64,000 nt of DNA from Convivina praedatoris (GTDB taxonomy: Bacteria; Bacillota; Bacilli; Lactobacillales; Lactobacillaceae), in NCBI RefSeq assembly GCF_933208505.1, contig NZ_CAKOEU010000007.1; one strand, given 5' to 3'. Below the pieces are notes generated by a model. The model worked only from the letters and a program-made list of their open reading frames with translations, was not told the DNA's origin and made no database searches. Shown one piece after another: positions 27,486 through 36,328 of this stretch. Position 1 is the stretch's first letter; every line of letters starts with the position of its first letter. Made by a program: the position numbers and the translations under genes.

Positions 27486-28814
27486 ATGAATAACCACTCT
27501 CAACAAAAAGTCCATCATGACTTCGGCCAACTATCCGATGGATATCTTAAGAAAACACCAATTTTTCAATTCATTGTCATTTCATTGATGTTTCCACTCT
27601 GGGGGACAGCAGCCAGTTTAAATGATATTCTCATTACCCAGTTTAAAACAGTTTTTGAATTAAATGATGCCGCAACAGCCTTTGTACAGTCGGCCTTCTA
27701 TGGTGGCTATTTTCTAGTTGCTATTCCTGCTAGTTTTGTCATTCGAAAAGCCTCCTACAAAGTCACCATTATGACTGGTTTAGTGGCCTACATTCTAGGA
27801 GCTGGATTATTCTTTCCTGCTTCACAGGTGGCGACCTACTCAATGTTTCTCGTGGCGATTTTTGCCATTGCAGTTGGGCTATCTTTTCTAGAAACTGCTA
27901 GTGATACTTATAGCTCAATGATGGGACCTAAAAAGTATGCTAATTTACGACTAAACATTTCCCAAATTCTCAATCCGATCGGTAGTATCATCGGGATTTT
28001 ACTCGGAAAATATCTTATCTTTGGCTCAGTCGGCAATCTATCTGAAAAAATGGCCGGCATGCAAGGCGCCGAACGAATTGCTTACGGCGAAAAAATGCTC
28101 CAACTGACTTTGCAGCCTTACAAGTACATCCTCTTTGTCCTGGTAGTGATGTTGATTGTCTTAGCTTGCACTAAAATGCCGAGTGCTAAACCTATTGTTA
28201 ACGAAGTTGAATCTGATGCCAAGGTTCGTTTTAGCGAGTCCATTAACTACCTAGCCCATAACTATCGTTTTAAAAAGGGGATTTTGGCCCAATTTATCTA
28301 CGTTGGTATGCAAACGGCAGTGTGGTCCTTTACCATCCGTTTAGCATTAGTAATGAATCATAGTATTTCAGAAGCACAAGCTTCAGATTTCATGATTTAT
28401 TCTTATATCTTGTTCTTCGTTGGTAAGGTCGTTGCAACTTGGCTCTTTACCAAATTCCAACCAACTAAGGTTCTGACAGCTTACTCAATTTTAGGTACGT
28501 TGTCACTGCTATTAGCAGCTTTGGCTCCCGGTATGATTGCTGTTTACGCCGCTGTTAGTGCTAGTTTCTTCTTTGGCCCACAGTGGCCAACCATCTATGC
28601 TCATACGCTTGACACAGTTACAGATAAGCGCCACACCGAAACTGCCGGCGCCATCTTAGTTATGGCCATTGTCGGTGGAGCTGTTATCCCAGCCATTCAG
28701 GGAATTGTTTCAGATGGCATCGGCTCCATGCAACTTTCCTTTATCGTTTCAGCCATCTGCTTTGCCTTGGTAAGCTTTTACTTTGCCACGGAAATCAAGC
28801 ACGATATTGAATAA
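27486..28814 (+). CDS. fucP: MFS sugar permease, L-fucose:H+ symporter (FucP) family
   Basis: 442 residues, twelve helices. FucP-family features: WGTAASLNDILITQFKTVF in helix 1, SAFYGGYFLVAIPASFVIRK, FLETASDTYSSMMGP, and LRLNISQILNPIGSIIG. The family moves L-fucose or related hexoses with protons. No fucose catabolic genes are nearby, so the real sugar is uncertain. AAGGAAG precedes the ATG. A perfect cre site lies upstream. Confidence 0.82.
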   Translation: MNNHSQQKVHHDFGQLSDGYLKKTPIFQFIVISLMFPLWGTAASLNDILITQFKTVFELNDAATAFVQSAFYGGYFLVAIPASFVIRKASYKVTIMTGLVAYILGAGLFFPASQVATYSMFLVAIFAIAVGLSFLETASDTYSSMMGPKKYANLRLNISQILNPIGSIIGILLGKYLIFGSVGNLSEKMAGMQGAERIAYGEKMLQLTLQPYKYILFVLVVMLIVLACTKMPSAKPIVNEVESDAKVRFSESINYLAHNYRFKKGILAQFIYVGMQTAVWSFTIRLALVMNHSISEAQASDFMIYSYILFFVGKVVATWLFTKFQPTKVLTAYSILGTLSLLLAALAPGMIAVYAAVSASFFFGPQWPTIYAHTLDTVTDKRHTETAGAILVMAIVGGAVIPAIQGIVSDGIGSMQLSFIVSAICFALVSFYFATEIKHDIE

Positions 28815-28816
28815 AA

Positions 28817-28860
28817 TGACAGGCATCATTAGACTATTTACTGGTCGAAGATGCCTGTAT
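28817..28860. terminator. Terminator between fucP and marR
   Basis: ACAGGCATC...GATGCCTGT with a 26-base loop and TATTTTT tail. The stop codon of the converging MarR gene falls inside the loop. Confidence 0.6.
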
Positions 28861-29256
28861 TTTTAATAGTATTGCTGACAATTTTCCCTTTTCGTCAGTC
28901 GATAGATTTACCAATTGTTCATCAACATACTCTGATTCAATTTGGGCAATTTCTTTTTGAATATTAAGAGCTTGGCCAGTTGGGAACAATCTTTTAAAAT
29001 TTCGATTTTGATCATCAACTGCTTTTCGAATATAGCCTTTATCTAACAATTTTTTGAGCGATCGACTCATGGTGGTTTTATCAACTTCCACTAACTGAAT
29101 TAATTCATATTGCGTTAAGCCAGGATGCTCCACAATTCGCAATAAATATAAAAAGAGGTTGTTATCAAGGTCATATGCTTTGACCATTTGGTTCACTTCT
29201 CGAGTAGCACGACGTGAGATTGAGCCAATTAAACGGAATAGTTCTAAATTATCCAC
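28834..29256 (-). CDS. MarR family transcriptional regulator
   Basis: 140 residues. Winged helix-turn-helix: LFLYLLRIVEHPGLTQYELIQLVEVDKTTMSRSLKKLLDKGYIRK, then the wing VDDQNRNFKRLF, and an amphipathic C-terminal dimer helix. It is divergent from a GNAT gene, and palindromic GTTG-type half-sites lie between them, so it may control itself and that gene. The ligand is unknown. Confidence 0.9.
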   Translation of the reverse strand: MDNLELFRLIGSISRRATREVNQMVKAYDLDNNLFLYLLRIVEHPGLTQYELIQLVEVDKTTMSRSLKKLLDKGYIRKAVDDQNRNFKRLFPTGQALNIQKEIAQIESEYVDEQLVNLSTDEKGKLSAILLKIQASSTSK

Positions 29257-29300
29257 TTGAAATTATCTCCTACGTGTAATATAGTTGTTCAAACAGCACG

Positions 29301-29314
29301 GTTGTATTTGCAAC
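29301..29314. promoter_or_regulatory. Possible MarR operator
   Basis: GTTGTA-TT-TGCAAC is an imperfect palindrome in the 96-base gap between the divergent marR and elaA genes. A second GTTGTTCAAAC half-site pair lies 16 bases to the left. Confidence 0.4.
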
Positions 29315-29352
29315 TCTAATTATACAGTTTTAATTTAGAAAGCGAGTATTTT

Positions 29353-29814
29353 ATGTGGAAAATTAAGAAAATGGCGGAATTAACTGCTGAAGAATTTTAT
29401 CAGATTTTAAAATTACGAATTGATACTTTTGTCGTGGCACAACAACGTATTTATCACGAGTTAGACGATAATGATCCTCAAGCCTCTCACGTCTTTTATC
29501 AAGCTGAAGACGTCAATCAGGTTAATGCTTACGCCCGTGTATTCATAGAAGATGACCATATTACCTTTGGCCGGGTTGTGACATCCCCAGCTACGCGTGG
29601 ATCTGGTTTAGGAGCTAAATTAGTCAAGCAAATCCTGCAACTATGTAGTCAGCAGTGGCCTGGTAAGACAATTGAAATTGAAGCACAGGAACAGGTCGTT
29701 GGCTTTTATGAAAAATTCAATTTTATTTCTGAAGGAGAACCTTTTATTTTTGAAAGCACTCCTCATGTCACTATGATTTGGCAAAATAAGATAAATGACC
29801 CTTTACACGGTTAA
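29353..29814 (+). CDS. elaA: ElaA-family GNAT acetyltransferase
   Basis: 153 residues. GNAT fold with an ElaA-type N-terminus (LTAEEFYQILKLRIDTFVVAQQ and YHELDDNDPQASH) and acetyl-CoA loop GRVVTSPATRGSGLGAKLV (R-G-S-G-L-G). The C-terminal QVVGFYEKFNF strand-helix is also typical. The acceptor substrate of ElaA proteins is not established. It is divergent from a MarR gene and followed by a strong terminator. Confidence 0.88.
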   Translation: MWKIKKMAELTAEEFYQILKLRIDTFVVAQQRIYHELDDNDPQASHVFYQAEDVNQVNAYARVFIEDDHITFGRVVTSPATRGSGLGAKLVKQILQLCSQQWPGKTIEIEAQEQVVGFYEKFNFISEGEPFIFESTPHVTMIWQNKINDPLHG

Positions 29815-29839
29815 CCAACGAATCGTTCAAATTCTAACT

Positions 29840-29878
29840 AAAAATGTCCCACCAATTAAATTGGTGGGACATTTTTTA
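29840..29878. terminator. Bidirectional intrinsic terminator
   Basis: AAAATGTCCCACCAATT-AAATTGGTGGGACATTTT, a very strong stem between the converging elaA and DUF1275 genes. Confidence 0.9.
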
Positions 29879-30559
29879 ACGTTCAGAAGCTGGTTGATTT
29901 TGACTAATGATAATAATCAAAATCATAATAATAAATGTCAAGGCAATTGGCACAGCTAGCGCATAAACACTCATAAGTTTAATAAATAGCCCGGTTAAGG
30001 CTGCTCCACCAATAAAGCCTCCAATAATTACTAAGGTATCTAGGAAAGCATGGCGCGCCGCTTTTTGCTTAAAAATCAGCCAATCAATCCCGGATTCGGA
30101 TATTTTTCGAAGATTTCCAGTCATCATAATCGGGGTGAAAGGCTTACCCTTAAGCATTTTAAATTCCTGCAACTCACTAGCCGCCGCAACTGAAACCAGT
30201 GCAGTCGATAAAATTCCCAAATGTCGCTGATAGGCATAAAAAGAAGCTCCTAACAAAGCTATCTGATAAATAAGTATACCGATTTTTCGAAAGTTGGCAT
30301 TCGTATGGCTATCATCAAATTTATGTTGAATATATCGAACTAATATAGCGCCTAGGGCAAAGGATACAATCGAGAAAATATACCTCTGCATCACCAATAG
30401 ATTGCCATGGCTAATTTCTACTCCTAATAAAATGAAGTTTCCTGTCTGCAAACCCGCAAAAACACCACCGTGAATTAGAAATGAATAAGCGTCAATCGAT
30501 CCCGCCAACATGGTTAACAAGGCTCCCATAAAAAGGGAGTCATTGTTTTTAATGATCAT
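29876..30559 (-). CDS. YoaK/DUF1275 family membrane protein
   Basis: 227 residues, six helices; start at the ATG ten bases after GGAGG. Family motifs: LAGSIDAYSFL in helix 1, VFAGLQTGNFILLGV, and the MMTGNLRKI loop in the second half. The two TGN motifs are characteristic. Related proteins are called YoaK; their transport or signalling role is unknown. Single gene. Confidence 0.87.
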   Translation of the reverse strand: MIIKNNDSLFMGALLTMLAGSIDAYSFLIHGGVFAGLQTGNFILLGVEISHGNLLVMQRYIFSIVSFALGAILVRYIQHKFDDSHTNANFRKIGILIYQIALLGASFYAYQRHLGILSTALVSVAAASELQEFKMLKGKPFTPIMMTGNLRKISESGIDWLIFKQKAARHAFLDTLVIIGGFIGGAALTGLFIKLMSVYALAVPIALTFIIMILIIIISQNQPASER

Positions 30560-30688
30560 ATTTTTGATTCCTCCATCCAATTATTAGGCATAATTTATTT
30601 GTAACTAGTTTGGGTTGCAGATAACTATAGATACCAAGACTAACATAGTCCTTACTAATAAAACAGTTCACAAGCCTTTAACATCAGC

Positions 30689-30717
30689 AAAAAAGCAAGC
30701 CGCTAAGCTTGCCTTTT
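30689..30717. terminator. Intrinsic terminator
   Basis: AAAAAGCAAGC-cgctaa-GCTTGCCTTTT, just past the 3' end of the leftward CPBP gene. Confidence 0.75.
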
Positions 30718-30737
30718 AATAATGAATCCCACCTTAG

Positions 30738-31436
30738 TTAATAACCCAAAGCCATCAAGATCATTGCCACCGCGTTATTAATCATATGCACGGTAATTGA
30801 GGCTTCAATTTTATCTGTTTTAGCGTAGATATAGGCTAAAATCATCCCTATCGTAGCATACAAGGCAAAACTAATTGGGTTGGAGCTAAGATGGATACTG
30901 GAAAACAAGAGCCCACTAATAATAATGGCATAAATTGGCTTCAAATTAACTAGGATTCCCCTCATTAGAAAGCCTCGAAAAAGCAACTCCTCTACAATTG
31001 GGGCAACAAAAATCCCAAATATGCAAGCTGCTACTAAAATGATTGAATTATGACTCATTAAAGTTTGAAGGACGATATCATTGGCCGTATCCTCTTGACC
31101 GTAAATTTTACTGTTTAAGAAAGTAAAGACTTGCGCCATCACGACCGTCGCTAGATAACCACCAATAATCAAATAAATGTTTGACTTAGTTATTTTATGG
31201 CTGACTTGTTGATAAACCTTTTGATAGCAATACCAGGCATACCAAATAATCAGGGCAACCGCCACGAGGCTGCAAATTAGGATAAATATTATCCATGGCA
31301 AACTCAAATGTGGCAGAGCCAATAAACTCATTGGCACTTCAGCCAGTTGATATAAAAACAGCAACAAGGCCAACAGCCCAATCCGTTTCAAATACGTCCG
31401 CCACCGGATTGGTTCTTTTTCTTTCACAAAAAACAT
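30738..31436 (-). CDS. CPBP family intramembrane metalloprotease
   Basis: 232 residues with six to seven helices. Motifs: EELLFRGFLMRG, FSSIHLSSN and HMINNAVAMIL. It is colinear with the paralog at 16886-17581 along its whole length, so the pair came from duplication within the lineage. Ribosome binding site AGAGGAGAG. Peptide processing or bacteriocin self-protection is the family expectation; nothing nearby identifies the substrate. Confidence 0.87.
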   Translation of the reverse strand: MFFVKEKEPIRWRTYLKRIGLLALLLFLYQLAEVPMSLLALPHLSLPWIIFILICSLVAVALIIWYAWYCYQKVYQQVSHKITKSNIYLIIGGYLATVVMAQVFTFLNSKIYGQEDTANDIVLQTLMSHNSIILVAACIFGIFVAPIVEELLFRGFLMRGILVNLKPIYAIIISGLLFSSIHLSSNPISFALYATIGMILAYIYAKTDKIEASITVHMINNAVAMILMALGY

Positions 31437-31567
31437 GCTTCCACTCTCCTCTTAAAAAATAACTTAATATACTTTATTTTATAGAATAACTCGTTAAAGT
31501 CAAATATGTTTAACTTTTAGTATTTTATAGTATACTTAACGTAACTTAAATTTAGAGAGGGAAGTCT

Positions 31568-32021
31568 ATGTTGAAAAACAATAAAGATCGCTGGGGACGC
31601 GACGAATTTCAGGTCGCCGAAACCGGTAAAATTGATACCCGCGACCTATACATTGCCATGGGCTGGCTTACTGCTAATACTAATGGTATTAGCGCTATTT
31701 AAAATTCATTGGGCCACTACTGAAACACAGATGTTCTTTATCCTAGCCGCGCTATCAATCCATCAAGCCGTAGAACAGACCCTGCGCTCAACCGATACGG
31801 TTTTATTAAAAATACCAAAGCAATATCAGCTCATTTTAGCAATTGTCTTTTTACTATCTGGCATTTCAGACCTATATAGTTTCTTATCCCAACCATCATT
31901 CCTATATCATCAAATTACCTTTGTGGCCATGCTAAATCTCATGTTTGGCATCTTCATGATTATTTATGCCGGTTGTATTGGTTGGGTGCTATACAGAGGA
32001 AAAAAAGAACTAGATGAATAA
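31568..32021 (+). CDS. Membrane protein paired with XRE regulator, frameshifted
   Basis: Two frames join into one protein. The first (from ATG 31568 after AGAGAGGGAAG) reads DRWGRDEFQVAETGKIDTRDLYIA and then loses frame near GCCATGG at about 31658. The +1 frame continues WAGLLLILMVLALFKIHW and three more hydrophobic helices to RGKKELDE. The repaired product is about 150 residues: a soluble N-terminus and four helices. The 3' end overlaps the XRE gene start by eight bases, the usual layout for small HTH regulators and their membrane partner. One extra base disables it as written; this may be real or a sequence error. Confidence 0.6.
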
Positions 32022-32214
32022 TCAAAAAAATCTAAAAATTAAAGCGGCTCGTACATTAGCAGGATTGACCCAAGCCGACCTGGCCAAGGCTGTGGGCGTT
32101 TCTCGTCAAACCATTATCGCCGTGGAATCGGGGAAGTATAATCCGACCATCAATCTTTGTATCGACATTTGTAAAGCGCTGGATAAGACACTAGACCAAT
32201 TATTTTGGGAATAA
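32014..32214 (+). CDS. XRE/Cro-type transcriptional regulator, 66 aa
   Basis: Consists of one helix-turn-helix: KIKAARTLAGLTQADLAKAV and GVSRQTIIAVESGKYNPTI, ending ALDKTLDQLFWE. This is the YozG-like family. Overlap with the upstream membrane gene implies translational coupling. A similar pair, in reverse gene order, lies at 39803-40442. Confidence 0.92.
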   Translation: MNNQKNLKIKAARTLAGLTQADLAKAVGVSRQTIIAVESGKYNPTINLCIDICKALDKTLDQLFWE

Positions 32215-32294
32215 AGAAACGGGGCAAGTATGACCACAGCCGAAATTCTTCGATAAATATCGCTAATATAAGAACCTTATTGATTGGGAGAAAA

Positions 32295-33209
32295 ATGATG
32301 ATTAATATGAAAAATTTACTAAGTTCAGCAACTTTTCAATGGTTAGATATTGTTAATTTAGATCAAACGGATATTGCAAAGCTAACCGATACCTATAACT
32401 TAACGAAAACCATGATTGGCTATCTAACCGACAGTAACGAGCGGCCCCATTACGATTATGATGCCCCGCTGAATTCTGATTTGTTCGTGTATGATATGCC
32501 CATCTGGAGCCAAGATGAGAGCGGTGAAACCCATTTTACAGCCGAATCCGTCAAATTTTTAGTAATCAACAACACCTTGCTAAGTTTTCATTCAAACAAA
32601 GTCAACTATATGTTTGATGCCATCCAAACAACCACTAACACGAAGAATCTGCCAACCTTTTTATTGAATATTTTTCTATTTTCAACCCAATACTTTCACC
32701 AGGCCATTAAGGAATTGGACAGTGTCCGCATCAAATTAGACGCCCGGATTAATCGTGATATTACCAAGGATGAACTAATCGACGTGGCCACTGTGCAAAA
32801 AAGCATCGTCTATCTGGCCAGCTCAATTGATAACAATAATTTACTGTGGCAAAGTCTCCAAAGTAATCAGCATTTCATTACCGGTCAAAAACCTTTGCTA
32901 GCCATCGTGGATGACATCCTCATTGAATCTAACCAATCCATTGAAATGATTACAACTTCGCAAAAAATCATCGAAACCCTGTCAGCCACCGCCAACAGCA
33001 TTATGGATAGTAATCTAAATGATTCGATGAAATTTTTAACCGTCTGGTCAATCATCCTTACGGTACCAGCGATTATGACTGGTTTCTTTGGCATGAACGT
33101 CGGCTTACCCTTTGGCAATAGTAATTTTGACTGGGTTACGGTCATTATTATCACCCTGATTATCATGATTGCTTTAGTCGCTTATATGAAAAAGAAAAAA
33201 ATATTTTAA
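32295..33209 (+). CDS. corA: CorA-like Mg2+/divalent cation transporter
   Basis: 304 residues from the ATG after TTGGGAG; the open frame extends upstream but without a site and into the XRE gene. A long cytosolic alpha/beta and helical funnel is followed by two C-terminal helices. The pore motif is GMN in GFFGMNVGLP. The usual short basic tail (YMKKKK) is present. It mediates passive Mg2+ (or Co2+/Ni2+) influx as a pentamer. A second CorA-type gene at 61840-62763 has Glu in the motif. Confidence 0.88.
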   Translation: MMINMKNLLSSATFQWLDIVNLDQTDIAKLTDTYNLTKTMIGYLTDSNERPHYDYDAPLNSDLFVYDMPIWSQDESGETHFTAESVKFLVINNTLLSFHSNKVNYMFDAIQTTTNTKNLPTFLLNIFLFSTQYFHQAIKELDSVRIKLDARINRDITKDELIDVATVQKSIVYLASSIDNNNLLWQSLQSNQHFITGQKPLLAIVDDILIESNQSIEMITTSQKIIETLSATANSIMDSNLNDSMKFLTVWSIILTVPAIMTGFFGMNVGLPFGNSNFDWVTVIIITLIIMIALVAYMKKKKIF

Positions 33210-33231
33210 ATTGACGTATACCCCAAAAGCT

Positions 33232-33535
33232 AAAGCGACCATTTACTACTTTCCTAAGCAATTAGATGAAGGGAAAACGCTTTGCCAACACCCTTTGGGT
33301 TAAAATTGCTGGTTGGGTATCCGTAATTGTGCTGATTATGCTAAATATGTACAACCTACCAACTTCAATTCTTGGTTTCTTTGGCGATAATCCTTCCGAT
33401 AGTGAAACCTTGCTATCAAATATTATCGCCTACAGCGCCATCGTTGGTATTTTGGCCTTGTTGGCTTGGGTGCTTTACGATTTACACAAAACAAATCTAG
33501 AATTTAGCCACCAAGCAGAGGCTGAAAAACTTTAA
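33232..33535 (+). pseudogene. Possible C-terminal remnant of an Nramp (MntH) transporter
   Basis: An 89-residue frame from ATG 33266 encodes RFANTLWVKIAGWVSVIVLI, NMYNLPTSILGFFGDNPSDS and one more helix. The first part looks like the last helix region of Nramp Mn2+/Fe2+ transporters. In the same frame just upstream, RPFTTFLSN and a stop resemble a mutated PLIYFTSN loop that precedes it in Nramp proteins. The conserved DPGN and MPH motifs are absent. There is no good ribosome binding site. An alternative is a genuine small membrane protein. Confidence 0.4.
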
Positions 33536-33589
33536 CTTCTAAATAAGACAACCATGATAGTTGTGAGTGTCTTTTTTGGAATTTAATAA

Positions 33590-33626
33590 ATAAACGCTAT
33601 CGTCAGTAGTGACGGTAGCGTTTTTT
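33590..33626. terminator. Intrinsic terminator
   Basis: AAACGCTATCGTCA-gtag-TGACGGTAGCGTTTTTT. A weaker AAGACA...TGTCTTTTTT stem lies just before it at 33545. Confidence 0.85.
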
Positions 33627-33719
33627 GAGTGATTTTAATGTACGGATATGTTTTTCACTAGTGATAAAATAATAAATGTTCGTATACTTTTAATAAAGAG
33701 GAGAGATTGGGAAAATAGT

Positions 33720-34361
33720 ATGCACAAAAAATGGATAATTATCCTCATACTGGCAGTGACTATTGGTGGAATTAGCCTTGCCGTGTGGCACGGTAATCAA
33801 AAGAATGAACATAAAACTGCTGAAAAAAATATTTTGGCCAGCAGTAAGTCAACTGAATATGACAACAAAAATTCAGCTGATTCTTCTACTAACACATCAA
33901 ATAATCAATCCACAAGCACCGCAGAACAAAAAGAGACAACGACTGCACACAATCAGGAGCTAGTTAAGCAAACTTTAGTAGGAAAAGGCTATGATGTGCT
34001 ACTTGTTAAATATAATGACGTTGATGTAGACAAAGCAATGGCAATGCCCGGAACACCTCAGAACTTAGTTCATGATGGTACATGTTTTTATTATTTCGAT
34101 AATGATTCTACCTATCGAGCAAAACCAACAGCGGCTGGCAATTCTGTAGGTTCAGCTAGTGGTACTTGGACCGTGAATGACCACAACATTACACTTACAA
34201 TGGATGCTGGAGCCCAAAGAACAATCCCTTACCAAATAGAAAATAATGAAGTTGAATTTATGAGTTGGGATCTCAATTATAATGGCAATAAGCTCACTTA
34301 CAATTTTATTCCTGATAGTTCCGCAAAGGCATATATTGAGAGAAAACAGATTCAATATTAG
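33720..34361 (+). CDS. Secreted/anchored protein of unknown function, 213 aa
   Basis: Start chosen at the ATG (MHKKWIIILILAV) that opens a classic signal anchor; the frame reaches further 5' but that part is not signal-like. There is no lipobox. A Ser/Thr/Asn linker follows to about residue 78, then a domain with YDVLLVKYNDVDVDKAMAMPG, CFYYFDNDSTYRAKP and a beta-rich end (SGTWTVNDHNITLTMDAG). This tail resembles extracellular lipocalin-like or SH3-like domains of unknown role. I do not recognise a named family. Confidence 0.7.
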   Translation: MHKKWIIILILAVTIGGISLAVWHGNQKNEHKTAEKNILASSKSTEYDNKNSADSSTNTSNNQSTSTAEQKETTTAHNQELVKQTLVGKGYDVLLVKYNDVDVDKAMAMPGTPQNLVHDGTCFYYFDNDSTYRAKPTAAGNSVGSASGTWTVNDHNITLTMDAGAQRTIPYQIENNEVEFMSWDLNYNGNKLTYNFIPDSSAKAYIERKQIQY

Positions 34362-34413
34362 GAACAGGATTGTTATTTAGTTACCTACAATGAGCATTTA
34401 TGTATGCTTTACT

Positions 34414-34712
34414 AAAAGTAGTCAGAAGGGGTGAAAGTTCCGCTCAAATCACGTCCGAACCTTGGGCTAAATAGTCATTTTATTTAGATGCAATCAAGGG
34501 GACAATGAATAATTAGAATATGGGTAGGATTGGTATGTAGATTAACATCTATGTGGTTTAGAACGTTCTTAAAACGGTTTTAAATGGTGTCTACCCAATA
34601 GCCTTGCCTTAAGGGACTATTGGGCAGATGATAGAAGGAAAATAAGCGAATATATGGATGATACAAGCGAGTACTTTGTATGATTTAAACACTTAAAAAT
34701 AAGGAATCCGCT
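34414..34712 (+). ncRNA. Structured RNA, copy 1 (novel repeat family)
   Basis: No ORF covers this stretch, yet it aligns over about 300 bases with 37040-37353. Shared blocks include TTCCGCTCAAAYCACGTCCG, GGACAATGAATAATT/GGCAATGAATAATT, and AATAAGCGAATA near the 3' end. Pairings conserved in both copies: GCTCAA with TTGRGC; CTAAAT with ATTTAG; a long-range closing stem GTAGTC with GATGAT (ATCGTC with GACGAT in copy 2). It lies between a secreted protein gene and a CPBP gene, and ends in an ACAAGCG...CGCTTGT stem. I take the + strand as transcribed, since the terminal hairpin and the flanking genes point that way. The RNA class is unidentified. Confidence 0.65.
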
Positions 34713-34761
34713 TGTTCGTATTATAATTTCATTAGAGTAACTTTATTTAAGAGGTATCGTA

Positions 34762-35439
34762 ATGAACAGTTTTAAATTTTTAGGTTGGCAACGTTTATGG
34801 TTGGGATTAGCAGTTGCTTTTTTATCTTTTGTCCAAATAGTCATTACATGGCCTGATTATTTACTTGTTTACCAATACTATTTTTCTCCGATATTAGTTA
34901 CTTTTGGTGGAATGTTATCATTAGTAATTTTGTATGGAGTAAATGGTTTTAAGTCTTTATTAAAGCCAATGATTAAAGGCTCCATTAAACGTGTTATTTT
35001 TGGTTTTTTATTAGCAAATCTAATAGTATTTATTTTTGCTGGTATTTGTATGCTATTTCATATTTCTGGTGCAGAGCACTCTTTTTATCGTCAGTCTCCT
35101 ACCAAGACAGAACAATTGATATTTATTGTTACAAGTTTAATTCAAATACCCGGTGAGGAATTAATTATGGCGACTTTTACGTTGCCTATGATTGAATATA
35201 TTCATAATAAAGGTATCTCTACCAAATCCGCCTGGATATGGGCTAATCTAATTGGTTGTTTTATTTTTATGTTAATGCATTTACCAGCATATGATTATAA
35301 TTTAGCCAGTGTTATTATGGTTGGTTTAGGTAGATATCCTTTTACTAGTTTATGGCACCAAACTCAATCTTTGCGTGGTGGTATTTACGTTCATCTTTTG
35401 TTCGATTTAATACGTACTGTTCCCAGAATATTCTTGTAA
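34762..35439 (+). CDS. CPBP family membrane protease-like protein
   Basis: 225 residues, six to seven helices, with CPBP motifs PGEELI, FMLMHLP and VHLLFDL. The expected Arg of the EExxxR motif is replaced: the sequence runs EELIMA. Catalysis is therefore questionable, although the two Glu and both His are present. Ribosome binding site AAGAGGT. It follows structured RNA copy 1 and precedes a YTRST-type small membrane protein gene. Codon use is AT-rich, like the rest of this island. Confidence 0.78.
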   Translation: MNSFKFLGWQRLWLGLAVAFLSFVQIVITWPDYLLVYQYYFSPILVTFGGMLSLVILYGVNGFKSLLKPMIKGSIKRVIFGFLLANLIVFIFAGICMLFHISGAEHSFYRQSPTKTEQLIFIVTSLIQIPGEELIMATFTLPMIEYIHNKGISTKSAWIWANLIGCFIFMLMHLPAYDYNLASVIMVGLGRYPFTSLWHQTQSLRGGIYVHLLFDLIRTVPRIFL

Positions 35440-35550
35440 TTAGTGCTTTCTTTAATCTAATTACAGTTGTTAGTATCAATTGGATATTCACTAGAAGCAA
35501 CATTCTGTTATTTTGCTTAATAAATTTAATTAATAATATTGGAGATAATA

Positions 35551-35727
35551 ATGACCTTGGGGATGTTTATTGCACTTATCGTCTTACTAAGCTATTTTGT
35601 TTTAATGTTTTTGTATACAAGAAGTACGTACTATCATGACAATATTAGGACACATAATGGTAAACCAATGTCATTTAGCAAAGCGTATATTTTAAACTTA
35701 CTACTTGTTCTTTGGTTTTTACCGTAA
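35551..35727 (+). CDS. Small single-pass membrane protein, 58 aa (YTRST type)
   Basis: Start at ATG six bases after TTGGAG. N-terminal helix GMFIALIVLLSYFVLMFLY, then TRSTYYHDN, PMSFSKAYILN and a hydrophobic end. It is a relative of the 56-residue protein at 26368-26538. Both lie beside a CPBP gene; here it follows the CPBP gene by 111 bases on the same strand. Family unknown. Confidence 0.65.
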   Translation: MTLGMFIALIVLLSYFVLMFLYTRSTYYHDNIRTHNGKPMSFSKAYILNLLLVLWFLP

Positions 35728-35908
35728 AGGTAGGAAAATACCATTAATTTCCTTGCTACTTAACATAATGACCATCAATAGAAATAAAAAAAATTCCATA
35801 AATTGATATGGAACTTAATATATTGTTTTTATACGCAATAAACTTACAAGCTTGTTATATACCTAAAAAATACTAATATAGTGATATATCTTGTAAAATT
35901 ACTATTAA

Positions 35909-36328
35909 TTATTTTATATTTATAAAACGTTTATCCCATATATTCCAATACCAACTATTAATTTGATTAGCACTTATATTATTTTTATCCATAGTTATAT
36001 CAATACAAAATTCTGTTTAAGCCCCACAAATTTCAATATTTTTAATATTATTATTGTCTAGGTACTCTTTTAAATCTGTATCAAAGAAAGCATCTGGATA
36101 TTTCTTAGTCAAATAAGTATCATCATCTTTATTATTAATAGAATTAATTAATTGCCAATTATAGCTATTAAATGGCATCTCACTATCTATATGTTGTATA
36201 AAAATAATTTCATTATTACTATTCCTGTAAAATTCTATTCTTTTATTTATCTCATCAATAACGTTTTTAGATTCTGGTATTTCTGATAGTGAATTTTGCA
36301 TATCAATTACTAAAAATGCCTTCTCCAT
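35909..36328 (-). pseudogene. Isochorismatase-family hydrolase, nonsense-mutated
   Basis: The N-terminal 103 codons read KAFLVIDMQNSLSEIP (catalytic Asp in VIDMQ) through TYLTKKYPDAFFDTDLKEYL (catalytic Lys) to EICGA. There a TAA replaces what should be CAA or similar. The same frame then continues TEFCIDITMDKNNISANQIN and ends WDKRFINIK at 35909. The catalytic Cys (TEFCID) lies just beyond the stop. About 25-30 residues usually found between TEFCID and the final helix are also missing. The gene is inactive by two lesions. A good AT-rich promoter and start remain. Confidence 0.8.

Noticed and set aside
35352..35639. 95-codon + strand ORF overlapping the CPBP and YTRST genes
   Set aside because: Out-of-frame overlap without a ribosome binding site; the two overlapped genes have better support.
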